From the NCBI RefSeq assembly GCF_000276665.1, contig NW_004955464.1, positions 11,502,707 through 11,566,706 of the forward strand: 64,000 nucleotides of DNA. Direction: 5' to 3'. The notes beneath the pieces were generated by a model that worked only from the letters and a program-made list of their open reading frames with translations, made no database searches and was not told the DNA's origin. Shown piece by piece: positions 1 through 11,689 of the stretch (the stretch's first letter is position 1; each line of letters begins with the position of its first letter). The stretch comes from Chinchilla lanigera. Lineage: Eukaryota > Chordata > Mammalia > Rodentia > Chinchillidae. Position numbers and translations under genes: made by a program.

Positions 1-752
1 AAAGGACAGGGTGGTTCTCTGTCAGGTCTAAACCTGTGGGGTATTGCACCGTCAGCAGCATAGGTGCGCACTCCTCTGTGCTTAAGTGACATGCAGGCAC
101 TGAGATACACTGATGGCTTCAGCTGGGGTGCCAGTTAATGCTCAAAGGCTGCTAGGTACCTTCATGGGGACTCAGCCCATTACCTTGCTCAGAGTGGGCT
201 TCCCAGTTACTTCCCAGAGGAGCTGGTAGATGGGCAGGGCCGTTCAGCTGCTTCTTGTGGCCTTGCTGATCTGAACCACCCAGTTGTCTGACCACTTTGT
301 GCTGCCTTGGGAAGTTGGATGTAGCTGACTGGCTGCATTATGGTACTACAGGTGGACAGGCCTCAAGATGGTGCTCTGTAGCACAAGTTTGGGTAGTTCA
401 GGGCACATGGGTTAGGCTCTTTCTCTCGGGTAGATGCCTGATAGCTCCGGAAACTGGACTCAGGACTTGTGAGGGCTGCAGGTTTCTCCAGTGGCAAATT
501 CTCTAGGTGTCTGTGGCGATGTCTGAGGGTTTCCTGCTTACTCAATCCCTATTTTGTGGAGTGTGGGTTTCATCTTGTTTGAAGAGATGTGATGGTAGAT
601 GCTGTATTCTCGATTTCCTTCTTTACAAAGCTATCCTGGACTCTGTTGTGCTACCTCAAATAATCCAGTGGAATAGTACTTATATTTTCTTTGTTTTGTC
701 CCTTGTTTGGGGAGGGAAGCTTTCCAGGTACTGCTAGTTAGCCATCTTGCTC
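1..752 (-). repeat. Probable L1 5' region, minus strand
   Basis: Reading the minus strand from 752 gives GAGCAAGATGGCTAACTAGC AGTACC..., which resembles the 5' end of L1 promoters. The element would run off the left window edge. Reading frames here are short and look incidental. Confidence 0.45.
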
Positions 753-1544
753 ATTCAATGAGCAAATACTATATTCCAGGCAGGACGGTAGGTAGTGGGC
801 ACAACAGCAAAGAAAGCAGACATGAACCTTAAGAGAATTCTTTCTACTTTACCAAATATTCAGTGGATGGGACTTCTAGTATTCCCTTAGTTCACTGAGA
901 AGAAATTGGTGACACAGAGGCACAATGACATTTTTATAGAGGAAAACAACTTTGAAAGTCCATGGCCGGATTAGAATTCTGTGCTGAACTACAAAATTGT
1001 TCCCCCCAAGAGCTTCTGAAATGCTCCCAATGGCCTTCACCTTTGCCTCTCCTAATAACAAATAATTCGTTACATAAGCCAGGGATCTGAAGCTCTTTTC
1101 CTGGTGTAATATTTTCCAAGCTCTTTCAAAATCCAGGGTAAAGGGGAATGCATCTCTTTGCACCTCATTCTACTGAACTTTCCCCTAGTTCTGTGGTTAC
1201 CTTCTAGCCCTACATTCTGCTCCTCCCCACCTACTTGAGGCTCTTAGACCTTTGCTCTTACCCTACCTAACTCAGCTCCTGCTTCCAGCCACAGCATAAG
1301 GGACAGTGGTGGCAAAACCTTTGGAGTCAGGACCTGGCTTTGAATTATGGTTGCGACTATTTCTTTCCCTCTCTGAACTGTGAGTTCTTGTAGTTGGCCT
1401 CATGAAGTGTGTAGTGGATTGATAACTGGTGGTCAACTTATAACCCCCAGCTGAACTGAGTGAGTGGTGCTGGGTGTGGGAGGCCCACCTGAGGACTGTT
1501 GCCAGCAGCATAAGAGGCAGACCTGGAGAAGAAGAGGCAGGCTA

Positions 1545-1875
1545 TTGGGAGCTGAGAGAGGCTGTTGGGAGCTGAGAGAGACCGTGGGGACCTGGCTTTC
1601 TGATGAACTTGGCTGTTTTCATCCTCTGAGGAGCTCGGTACCTCACTGGCACTGAGAATGGCTTCAGTTCACTTTGGGGAGCTCTGGTCCTCACTTTGAG
1701 CATAGCTGCCTGGTTCCGGAGGGGAAGATGGTGCACTGCCGGCCTCCTGGAAAAGCTTGCTGCGTTGGCTTCCCTGATGGGAACTCAGCCATCCTGATCT
1801 TCGGAGGAGCTCGGGACCTCACTGTTGTCGAGGATGGCTGTGGCACCTTTTGGGGGAGCCCTGGTTCTTCTGAGC
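1545..1875. repeat. Diverged tandem repeats (21-bp and about 180-bp units)
   Basis: GGCTGTTGGGAGCTGAGAGA occurs twice in a row near 1549-1581, the first time as GGCTATTGGGAGCTGAGAGA. A longer unit with GAGGAGCTCGGTACCTCACT at about 1626 recurs as GAGGAGCTCGGGACCTCACT at about 1804, each followed by a second diverged GGGGAGC-CTGGT block. Confidence 0.5.
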
Positions 1876-2004
1876 ATCACTTCCTGGCTCCAGTGCAGAT
1901 CCCTCAGCCTGCTAGCACAAATCCTTCTTCCTGCTGGCACAGACTTTTAGATTCCACCACTGACCTTTGGGCTTTTCCAGCAGATCCATGAAACAGGTCC
2001 CCAT

Positions 2005-2130
2005 GAGACATTGTCATGGGTTCTGGGCCTCCAGTTGGATTCATGGAGGCATTGTTATGAGCTCTGGGTATTCAACTCAACTCGTGTAGGACATTGTTGT
2101 GGGATCCAGGCCCTCAGCTGGATTCCTTGG
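2005..2130. repeat. Three diverged tandem units of about 50 bp
   Basis: ACATTGTCATGGGTTCTGGG, GCATTGTTATGAGCTCTGGG and ACATTGTTGTGGGATCCAGG each head a similar unit ending with a CAGTTGGATTC-like phrase. Confidence 0.55.
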
Positions 2131-2859
2131 TCTTAGTGTGTGGACAGATTTCCTGCACTCTTTTGTATACTGTTCTTTGGGTGACTTATAAATAATCACA
2201 TGAAGTATGTGTCCTGTATTATGTTGTTCCCCTTGCAAAATAAGCACCAAACCAACACAAAGTGATAATGTTTAGTGAGCAGTTAGGGTATTCAGGGCAC
2301 GGAACCAAATGCTTTACATGCTTCCTGTCAAAACAACCAAACAGCCAAACATAATATTTTTTTAAAAAACTCTCATATTATAAACATGAAATAAAAGTTG
2401 GAAAGAGATTAGTTGCCTGAATGGGATCACCCAGCCAATAAATAGTGTAGTCAAGATAAATAACCCAGGCTGGCAAGCTCCACAGATTTTGCTGTTGACC
2501 ATTAATGTAAAGGACAGATGATTATGTTGAGCCTCCAGTCAGTACGATAATCCCCAACATTTCTAGGGGTTCTTCATGGTCTCTATAATTTGTCAGTCAT
2601 TTCCAAGTAGCATGATGATATGATGGATTACCCAGAGCATGTATGTGTGTAACTGGAAGCCAATCAAAACTGTGCAAAAGTATATAGAAAAACTATGTGA
2701 CTAAATATACATAATCACTGAAAATGGTGTCAGTAGAGAATTTTTCAGGGTATGAGTAAAACTTAAAAGAAAGTGATAAAAATGGTAGTGAACAATATGT
2801 AGCATATAGGATGAGCTTAACTTTTAGAAAAATTTGGCATCATTAAGATTGACAAGTAG

Positions 2860-2955
2860 GGGCTGGGGATTTAGCTCAGCGGCAAAAGCGCCTGCCTGGC
2901 AAGCGCAAGGTTGTGAGTTCAGTTCCCGGTACCGGAGAAAAAACCAAAAAAAAAA
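2860..2955 (+). repeat. ID-type tRNA-derived SINE
   Basis: Begins GGGCTGGGGATTTAGCTCAG, contains tRNA-like A and B boxes and ends in an A-rich tail. Perfect 15-bp target-site duplication (AAGATTGACAAGTAG) at 2845-2859 and 2956-2970. Confidence 0.9.
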
Positions 2956-3589
2956 AAGATTGACAAGTAGACAATTCCTATGTATTTAGTATCCAGATAC
3001 CTCAACCAAAGACTCCTGGGAAGTTGTAAATAGGCATTGCATCCCCTTAGGCTTCTCAAAGGTTGGAGCAGAGGCTTAGTAAATACTGGTGTGGGAAGTG
3101 AGTGACAGGTGGAGGGAACAAGACTTTGGAGTTATTGGTTTTCCATTTTGAACAGGCTGTGTTCAGTTTTGGATGCCATAGTTTTAAAAATGAAGTTGGT
3201 GTTTCTTTCTGGGAGTTTCATGGTTCAAAGTATAAGCAAAGAAAAGCAGAGTAGAGGCTGTGGAACCTGTTGTAGTAATTCGAAGCAGGTACTCCTATGA
3301 GTAGATCCTCCCAGTATCCACTAGCTTTCTGGTTTTCTTTAAAGCAAATTTAATGCTGATGCAATTTGACCTATGTTGTTTACTTTTACTCCTTTAATAA
3401 GGCTGAGTCTCAGGAAAAGGACTGTTGTATAAACAGCTTTTTATCTTTTATTTTGAAGAGAATTAAAAAAGAACAATAGCAAAATGCCAACAACATAGAC
3501 AAAAACAAAACAAAGCAAAAACAATAAGAATGATACAGGGTTTCAGAACAAAATAACAGGGATTAACAGTGGTTGTTATATGTATGAAC

Positions 3590-3995
3590 AGCTTTATTTC
3601 AGTATAATATATACATGGGATAAAATTTACCCATTTATGATTTAATGGTTCTGGTAGGTATTAATTTTTATTTTTAAAATTTTTATTTTATTGGTACAAT
3701 TCGATGTAATAATAACATTCAATATAGGGAATTTGTACCTGTACATAATATATCTTGTTCCTTTTTTCCCATTCCCTTCCCCTGCCTTTAACCCCACCAC
3801 TCCCTCCTTATCTACAAAAGCTTTGTTTCCATTTTTTCTTTTTATTTTTTCTTGTCCTTTTTTCCTTTCTCCCTCCCCTCTTCTTTGTTCCCCTTCTCAT
3901 TTGAATATTTTCTTCCTATTTCACAATATCTATTATACATTTTGCTCCTTATTCACACTTTTGATTTCTCACACTAAAGAAACCATGCCATATTT
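3590..3995 (-). repeat. L1 3' UTR, minus strand (split by the composite retroposon)
   Basis: A T-rich block and pyrimidine-rich 3' UTR read antisense. Sequence continues on the far side at 5225-5580 with the L1 ORF2 C-terminal region, showing that 3996-5224 was inserted into an existing L1. The first 90 bases (ATAAAATTTACCCATTTATG) look like an older L1 3' end. Confidence 0.65.
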
Positions 3996-5224
3996 TTTTT
4001 GGTTTTTTGTTTTTAATTTTTTTATTTTAAAGAGTAAAAGAAGGATAACATAATAAGGGGGGGCTTACCAAATTACAGAGAAAGTGGTAGGAAATTGTCA
4101 ATGATTATTGTTTTACATACTGTTATCTACAAGACAGTTTCTCAGGAAAACAAATAGACAAATAATAGTGAGTTACAGATGAAAGAGGTGGGAAATTATC
4201 AATAGCTGTTGTACTCTACTTAGGTATCTTCAAAGTGGCCTCTAAAGAATATAAATAGAACTATACATGAGTGACCTACTGAATAATCATTCAATAATTC
4301 TCAGTGGTTGTTGTAGGAAACACATAATAATAAAAAACATGGATCCATTTATGAAATAGGATAGGAACAATACAAACATTACAGAGTTATGGATAGATTA
4401 GTAAGAAAATATCAATGACTGCTGTAATACATGGTGGTATCTTCAAAGTGGTTTCTCAGGAAGACAGAGATACACAAGAAAGATCTAACAAGTAGTTACA
4501 GCCTAAGGGTTGTCAAAAATCAAGTGAGCCATCTGGGGCCAAAGCCATTTTTTGTAGCGTTTTCTCTCCAGCCTCCCATTGCATTGGGACCCCACAACCA
4601 GTTAGTGTCCTCTCCCCAACTGTCAGCACAGGAAGAAGGAATCCTGCTGTAGACTTCTCCAGAGCTCCACCACAGCCTGTACTGTCAGGGGAAGAAAGGC
4701 TTCCAATGAGTCTCTGCAGGTATTTTGCAAGGTCCTCCTGGTTTACAGCTTCAGAGCGGCTCTCGTGACCCCAGTCCACAGGACCTCTGACTCTGTGGGC
4801 TTAGTCTGCATTCTCATGTTCTCTGAGTCATTGTACAGCAGCGGCTCCTCCGCTGGCTCTGGACCTTTCTGGTTCTCAATGGCAGGAGCAAGAGTGGCCC
4901 ATTGTATGGCATGTATTCCCAGGGGTTGTTCAAAGTTTGAATGATTCACACACGTCCGTGGGTGGGCATCTGCAGCCAGTGCATGGTGGGCCAATTGTGT
5001 CATTGTTTCTCTGTGTCATGATAGATCTCAATTGAGCGGCAGTGGCCGGCCTAAGGGCCAGCACACAACAGCGCTCGCCACTGCATGGCTCCCCATGCGC
5101 CGGGGGCCCTCCCTCCGGGGGCCTACGAGGCAGGAAGCTAGCCAGCTGGAAGACTGGCACTCCCCGCCCGTGGCTCCCTGTGCGCTGGAAGCCCTCCTTC
5201 CAGGGGCCTATGAGGCAGGGAGTG
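3996..5224 (-). mobile_element. Composite retroposon (GC-rich tandem repeats + small ORFs + AT-rich 3' module + A-tail)
   Basis: Flanked by a perfect 14-bp target-site duplication ACCATGCCATATTT at 3982-3995 and 5225-5238. The plus-strand left edge is T-rich, so the element is on the minus strand with a 3' A-tail. From 5' to 3' it has two copies of an 85-bp-period GC-rich unit (5221-5086), a middle region with an ATG-started 86-codon ORF (5003-4743) and an overlapping 88-codon frame (4779-4513), and an AT-rich 3' module (about 4519-4000) shared with elements at 55.6-56.1 kb and 63.7 kb. The ORF products match no family I know. The target-site duplication and tail imply L1-machinery mobilisation. 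It is inserted into an L1. Confidence 0.75.
5086..5221 (-). repeat. GC-rich 85-bp tandem repeat (two units)
   Basis: A 51-bp core starting TGGCTCCC on the plus strand at 5086 and 5171 repeats with a spacing of 85 bp; both end in GAGGCAGG. Rich in CpG in an AT-rich neighbourhood. The element's 5' end falls just past the second unit, so further units may have been lost by 5' truncation. Confidence 0.7.
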
Positions 5225-5575
5225 ACCATGCCATATTTGAACATGAGTGTCTGATTTATTTCATTTAAGAATATGGTCTCTAAGTGCATCCATTTAGCTA
5301 GAAATGTTTCAAATTTATCCTTCCTTACAGCAGAGTAGTACTCTATTGTATAAAAAAGCTGCATCTTTATTCGTTCATCCATTGAGGTTTTGGGGTTGCT
5401 TCCAAGATTTAGCTATTACAAACTGTGCTGCTATAAATATGGGTGTGCGTAGATCACTGTGCTATGATGCTTTTAATTCTTTTGGGAAGATACTAAGAAG
5501 GGGACTAGCTGGGTCAAATGGAATCTCTAGTTTTGGAGGAATCTCCACACTGATTTCTGCTGATTTCTACTTTCC
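5225..5575 (-). repeat. L1 ORF2 C-terminal region, minus strand
   Basis: Antisense L1 phrases such as CAGAGTAGTACTCTATTGTA, TTTTGGGAAGATACTAAGAA and GGGGACTAGCTGGGTCAAAT. Continuation of the element interrupted at 3995. Confidence 0.75.
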
Positions 5576-6640
5576 ATAGTCTACTTGTGTACCAATACCT
5601 GTTCTACTACCTTTACTGGAATCATACAGTATTTGGCCTCTTACGCCTGGCTTATTTCCCTCACCATATTGCTATCAAGGCTATTCATCCTGTAGCATTA
5701 ATCAGACCTCATTCCTTTGCATAAGTGAATATTCCATTCTGTGACTATACAACATTTTGTATACTCATTTATCTGTTCATGAATGCTTTATTGACAGAGA
5801 CCACACAGAGGCGGCACTGAGCAGGATCAATCAATTGGCTTTCTATATTGGTTTATGAGTCTGCCTAAGGCCTAAGCAACTTGTCTGATGAGCCAGCAGC
5901 CGGCATGCAGAAACAGAGCTCTCCAGGCCAGCAGTCACAGTAGAGGGCTGTAGTGGCTCTTGACACTGATGTCTCTGAAGGCAAGAGAACACTGCAGCTG
6001 AGGATATTGACTCTCCCTCAGATCTCCAGGGCAATAAGTGTCGACCTTAGAGATGAAACTGTTGTGTCACTAGGCAAAGATGTACTGCTTGGAAGGTCTT
6101 TGTTCTATTTTCCCAAGGCCTTGCTCACTTTTGCCCTTTTTACCTCTGCTATTCCATGCACTTCGATGCATGCCTCCTGATGAAATTCCTAATAAATAGT
6201 GGGCAATTCAGAGAAATCTTTGTCTTAGCCACAAGAGCTCTGCCATTCCCAGACCCCTGTGTACCATATTACTTTGTCTATTGTCTTTTATCCTTCACTG
6301 TACACTTGTCCATAAAATTAGGAGACTGGCCTGCTCCTAATAGTGTATGTTTTGTCTTATGTCTATTGTGAATGATGCTGTAAGGAATATTGGCTTACAA
6401 GCATCTGTTCAAGTCCCTGCTTTCAATTCCTTTGGGTAAATACCTAGTAGTGAAACTGCTGGTTTATAGGAGAGCTGTAGTTTTAGCTTTTTGAAGAACC
6501 ACAAAACTGACTTCCAAGTTGGCTAGGCCAGTTTACATTTACCTAGAATGAATAAGAATTCTGATTTCTCCACATTCTGGCATGTTTTATTTTCCATTTA
6601 AATGATTGTAATCACCCTAAGGGGCATCTCATTGTTTTTA
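5576..6640 (-). repeat. Older L1 fragment interrupted by a ~570-bp block
   Basis: L1ME-like antisense sequence at about 5576-5788 (TTGTATACTCATTTATCTGT) resumes at about 6361 (ATTGTGAATGATGCTGTAAG). The block between, 5790-6360, matches no repeat I recognise. Confidence 0.55.
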
Positions 6641-6945
6641 ATGTTTTATTATTGTGCATTAGTTATAAGAATAGTGGGTTTCATTTTGACATATTGATAC
6701 ATGCATTTAACATACTTGGATAATTTCCACATCCCATCATCCCTTTTGCCCTTATTTTCCCTTCTTCTTCTTCTCTAATGGTCTCTCTTTTAATTTTATG
6801 ACCCTCCATAGGTTCTACAGATGAGAGGAAATGTGATCTTTGTCTTTCTGAGCCTTTTTTTTTTTTTTTTTTGCTTAACATGATGATCTCTAATTCTATA
6901 CATTTTCCAGAAATGATGTGATTTCATTCTTTTTTATGGCAAAAT

Positions 6946-6982
<37 letters not shown>

Positions 6983-7330
6983 CCTCTCTCTGTCTCCCTC
7001 CCTCTCTCTCTGTCTCTTCTATTATCTTTTCTTTGTCCGTTAATCCATTAACAGGCACTTAGACTGTTTCCATAGCTTAGCTATGTAAATTTTTGCACAA
7101 TAAACATGGATATGCAGTTATCTCAATAATATGTTGACTTTAATTTTTTCATGCTATTGGTGGGTCAAATGATTTCCCTATTTTTTAGTTATTTGAGGAA
7201 ACTCCACACTGGCTTCCATACTGGCTGCTGTAATTTACATTCCTCCCAACAGTGTAGAAGGCTTCCTTCCTCTTGCATTCTCATTAGTATTTTTAAAAAA
7301 TATTTTTTCAAGATAACCACTCTGACAGCC
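6641..7330 (-). repeat. L1 3' UTR and ORF2 end, minus strand
   Basis: Antisense L1 sequence including ACATGGATATGCAGTTATCT and CACTGGCTTCCATACTGGCT. Interrupted by a T run at 6856 and a (CT)n microsatellite. Confidence 0.6.
6949..7018. repeat. (CT)n microsatellite
   Basis: Imperfect CT/TCTG simple repeat, about 70 bp. Confidence 0.9.
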
Positions 7331-8869
7331 ATTGGTAGCCCAAGATCAAGTTAGGAATATTTTCTATTGGCCTCCACAGCTGCCTGCACACTCCCTGAAA
7401 TGTTTCCTGGGGCTTGTCTTTAAATGGAATCTCAATATAGTTTTGATTTGCATTTTCCTGCTTGTTAAAGATATTGAATTTTTTGTAAATTTAAATAAAT
7501 TTTATTTAACAGTTAACATCTTAGCCATTTAGATGGGCTTTCTCTTTAGAATTTAGAATTCTGGGCAAATGGAAGTGGACATCAAAAGGAAATGAGGGAA
7601 GACAGCCTTGATAAGGGGCAGAGGTAGAGGACTGTAAGTAACTCTGCCAAGGACAGCTCTCAAAGGAGCAGCCCTATCTCAATATTCAGCATCATCAGTC
7701 ACTGGGAAACAAATCAAACCATAAGCAGATACCTTTTCATACACACTAGGGTGGCTATTCAAAATTCAGCAACAACGAACAAGTTATAGAATGAAGAGAC
7801 AGCCTACAGAATGGCTGTAAGCAAAAATCTTTGCCAACAATGGCATGTCCAGCGGGTCCTTTCTTTCCCCTTCCAAGGTTGAAGATCTGAGGAATGAGAG
7901 CAGAGTTTATGTCTCAGGTTCCAGAAGTGATCAGTCTGAAAGATCTGCCTTGGGAAATACTGAGAGAAAAGGTTCATCAGCTGACAGCATTGTTCCATGT
8001 CACTCACAGATATTTAGTGAACTCCTACTATGTACAGGCAGGATACTCGTTGTTCAGACCCAGTAATACAGATATAAATTGGATTTCAAAGAATTCATTG
8101 TCTATCAAATGCTCATTAGGTGTGGTTAGTTGTACAATTATCCCAATTTTAGTGATAAGAAAATAATTACATGTAAGTTAAGTGTTCAAGGGAAAACAGC
8201 CATTGATAGTCTAAGCTCACATTAGAAATATTCTCTACTGGACTCCAAAACTGTCTTCCTAGCTACCTCTGTAATATTCTCTGGGGCTTGTCAGATCTCT
8301 CCAGTTATGACTTAGGATTACTGCATTGGTGGCTGGTGCACTGGACTTGGGCTTAGGAGGCTCAAGACCCAGGTCAGCTTCATTATCCATGTTGCCAGCT
8401 ATTCACTCTGAGCTCCTTGTATTATTTTGTAAGATGTGATAATCCTTTCTCAAATGCTCCATAAGGCAGCTCATTCTTTCGATAATTTGCTGCTTTAACT
8501 TTTTTAATCACACAATCTAGTGGAAAAGGGCAGAAAAGGGAACTAGTACAATAAAATATAACAACGCTGCACTGGAAGAATGAAATGTCCACTAAGGATT
8601 GAGAAGACTAAATTAGAAGAATAGGGTCTTGAAGGATAAATAGGAGTTCACCAGGATGAGGGTGTTAGCTAGAGGAATGGTCACCAAAACAAAGTCATGG
8701 AGAGCAAGTGATGGGGAACACGTTTTTCCCTGTATGGGGATTAAGTCCACACCTTTTCACTGAGCTATAGCCTCAGCACTTAAAATTTATTTGCTAAGGT
8801 GCCAGGGTTGGGCCTGAACTCATGATCCTCCTGCCTGAACACTTTCATGTTCAACTTCTTCATCTTCAC
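7331..8869. other. Gene-free stretch
   Basis: No gene recognised. About 7335-7415 and 8205-8300 look like diverged copies of one another (both contain AATATT-TCTA-TGG-CTCCA and end in CTGGGGCTTGTC). A MIR-like phrase lies near 7995-8060 (AACTCCTACTATGTACAGGC). Confidence 0.45.
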
Positions 8870-9830
8870 TTTTTTCATGATTATCTCCTCCAAGGACAAA
8901 TCCAATGTACAGAATGCAGAGAGCTTAAAAAGAAAGTATATATCAGAAAGGATCTCTTGGAAGCCAGTTCTCCCAGAGGCTGTGAGTTTACTTACTCCTA
9001 ATCGATCCCTCAACCATTCAAACACTTTTCCCGAACCCTTTCCTGCTTTACTTTACCTCACCATAGGTGATTCATTACTCAACCGGGGGGCTACAGTTCT
9101 CTGTTCCCTAAATTATGATCCTTGTCAGACTCCAGGGTCAAAGGGAATGCAACTATTCAGACCCCATTCTAAACTTTGCCCCTGTTCTGTGGTTACTTTC
9201 CATCTTCAAATATTTGTAAAAAGAAAGAAAGAATGAGTGATAAAATGAACAGTTCTACGAGGTATTTAGGAAAGGGATTCACCCTCACCTCTTATGGACT
9301 CTTGGACCTTGACTCTTGCCTTACCTGGCTCAGCACCATCTTTTCATGCAAAGCATAATGAACAGTATGGAAAAAATAGATGAAGTCAGAGAATCTGGTT
9401 TTCAATGATGGTTTTGAATTCTGTTTCTTTCCCCCTGAAATCCTGAGTTCTTCTTTGTAGTTGGGCTCATAATGTGGTAATCACTACAATATAATGAGCA
9501 GTTAGTATGTTCAGGACAATGAGCAAAGTACTTTATATACTTTTTCTCACAATGTTCATACAGGATTTTTTTTTTAAAAAATCTCATATTATAGATGCAA
9601 AATTGGCCTCATATTCAGCTGGGGTTCTAAACTATGCAGTTTGGCTCCGGAGATTTCACTGTTGACTATTTTTGTAAAAGAGATGCTGACTAGGTTGAGC
9701 CTCCAGTTCAGATGGTAGCCCCAAGCTTTCCAAGAGGCACTTTATGTTTGCTTTGTTTCTTCCATTGTTTCCAAGTAGCATGAATGTATAACAATGAGTT
9801 ACTCCCCCATTTTGGCATAAATATAAGAAT
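8870..9830. repeat. Middle copy of a segment present three times
   Basis: Shares TTCTGTGGTTACTTTCCATC, GTACAGAATGCAGAGAGCTT and TTTCCAAGTAGCATGAATG with counterparts at 880-2640 and 13740-14110. No open frame is conserved among the copies. Confidence 0.6.
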
Positions 9831-11063
9831 TAAGATGTATTATGTACACATACAAACTTCCCATAATAAATGTAGTCATCATACTATAAACATGTACTAA
9901 AGAATTTGAGGGTGAGGGCCTTGAAGATGGATATTTTTTTCAATCTTTCCTCTCATTACTTTGCTAGTGACCATTCCTGTAACTGTATATATCTACTAAG
10001 TCCATTTGTTGAAAAAGTTTGGTTCAACCCTGATATTTCTTTTCCTTTTTTTTTTTGTTTTGTTTTGTTGATATGTCCATTTGTGATAGTGGGGTATTGA
10101 AGTCTCACATTATAATTTGGTTTTGATGTTTACCTGATATTTCATTTCCAGTAGTGTTTGTTTTATGAAGTTGGGTGTGCTGTTGTTTGGTGTATATATG
10201 TTTGTAATTGTTATCTCTTCTTGTTGAATAACTCTCTTAACCGATAGTATCCTCTTTTATTTCTTCTGATCAGTCTTGGCTTCAATTCCACTTTGCCTGA
10301 AAATAGGATAGCTTCTGATTCTTGCTTTTGGGTTCCCATTGCATGGAATATTGTTTTGCATCTTTTGACTTTCAGTCTATGAATTTCTTTTTGGGTTAAA
10401 TGTGTTTCCTTTATACAGCATACTGTTAGATTTTATTTCTTGATCCATTCTGCTAATCTGTGTCATTTGACTGTTAAATTGCAATCATTCTATAGATAAT
10501 TATCACTGACAAATATTGACTTATTCCTGTCATCGTGTTATTTTTCTGCTGCTGATTCACTTTCTTTTCCTTCTACCTAACTGGTCACTGTGGCATATTC
10601 ATTTTATTGGCTATTTTGGCATTGTTAGCTTCATTATCTCTTTCCGGCATATCTTTGAGAATTTTGGGAGGTGCTGGTTTGGTGTCATGAATTACTTGAT
10701 GTAGTCTTTATCATGTAAATATCTTATTTCTCTATCAGTTTTGAAAGATAATTTTGCTAGGTAGAGCACGCTGCGTTGGAAGTTGTATTTGGAGGTGGAG
10801 CTTGAAACAGTTCAATCTAAGCTCTTCTGGCCTTTATGGTTTGTAAGTCTGCTATAATTTTCATTGGTTTTCCTTTATAAGTGATTAATTGCTTTTTTCT
10901 AACAGCTTTTAAGGTTCTGTTCCTTGTTGTATTTCTGGTATTTTGATGTGTCATGGGGTGGTTCTTTTCTGATCATGGTTATTTAGGTTCTATATATCTC
11001 ACTTATCTGTATGTTAAATTAACTTTCCTAGTTTGGAAAGTTTTCTGCTATTACTCTTTTTTG

Positions 11064-11135
11064 GTACCAGGAATCAAACTCAGGACCTTGCACTTGCCAG
11101 GCAGGCACCATGCTGCTGAGCTATATTCCAGGTCC
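11064..11135 (-). repeat. Older ID-like SINE
   Basis: Reads on the minus strand as a diverged tRNA-like SINE (TAGCTCAGCAGCATGGTGCC then CTGGCAAGTGCAAGGTCCTG). Sits inside the same L1 region as the younger ID at 11.6 kb. Confidence 0.7.
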
Positions 11136-11579
11136 GTTGCTATTACTTTTTAAAACAGGTTTTATATGGCCTTTGTGCTATCTTCTAACTTTTTGCTAAC
11201 TCCAGTTAATCTTAGGTTAGTCTTCTTTGCATCATCTAGCAGCTGCTAGATACATTTTTCATGTCCTCTTGTTTTTAAGCCGTCTTTCATTAATTTGTCA
11301 CCAACCACAGCCCTGTTTACTAGATCTGACACTCTGTCTTCACATAGGTTGCTTCTGCTGCCCATACTTTCAATAGAATTTTTAGTCTTCTGGATTTCTG
11401 TTTGGAACTTTTTTATGAACACCAATTCTTTTCTAGGCTGGGCATTCATGTTTTGGAACTCTTTCTTTAGTTCTGCTAGTTTTTGTTTTTATTAGTATCT
11501 TCTATTGAGGTGGTGATTGCTTCATTAGTATCATTATCTATTTAGTTATAACTTCTTTGAATTCACTAAGCGCCTTATT

Positions 11580-11689
11580 TTTTTTTGTTTGTTTTGTTTT
11601 TTGTTTTTTCTCCGGTACCGGGAACCGAACTCACGACCTTGCGCTTGCCAGTCAGGCGCTTTTGCCGCTGAGCTAAATCCCCAGCCCCT
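11580..11689 (-). repeat. ID-type SINE
   Basis: Antisense ID copy with a left T-rich tail, inserted into an L1 fragment. Perfect 14-bp target-site duplication CTAAGCGCCTTATT at 11566-11579 and 11690-11703. Confidence 0.9.

Larger units (their letters stand above)
753..2857. other. Gene-free stretch with duplicated segment and tandem blocks
   Basis: No coding exon recognised. About 880-1450 and 2255-2640 are diverged copies of sequence at 8870-9830. Between them (about 1480-2230) is a richer block with local tandem repeats, possibly an inserted LTR-like element. Confidence 0.5.

Noticed and set aside
2860..2940. tRNA gene
   Set aside because: The tRNA-like A and B boxes belong to an ID SINE with an A-rich tail and target-site duplication. 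The same sequence occurs at several other places in the window.
3691..4053. Plus-strand open frame of 120 codons rich in Phe, Ser and Pro
   Set aside because: It is translation of the pyrimidine-rich strand of an L1 3' UTR and crosses the insertion junction at 3995.
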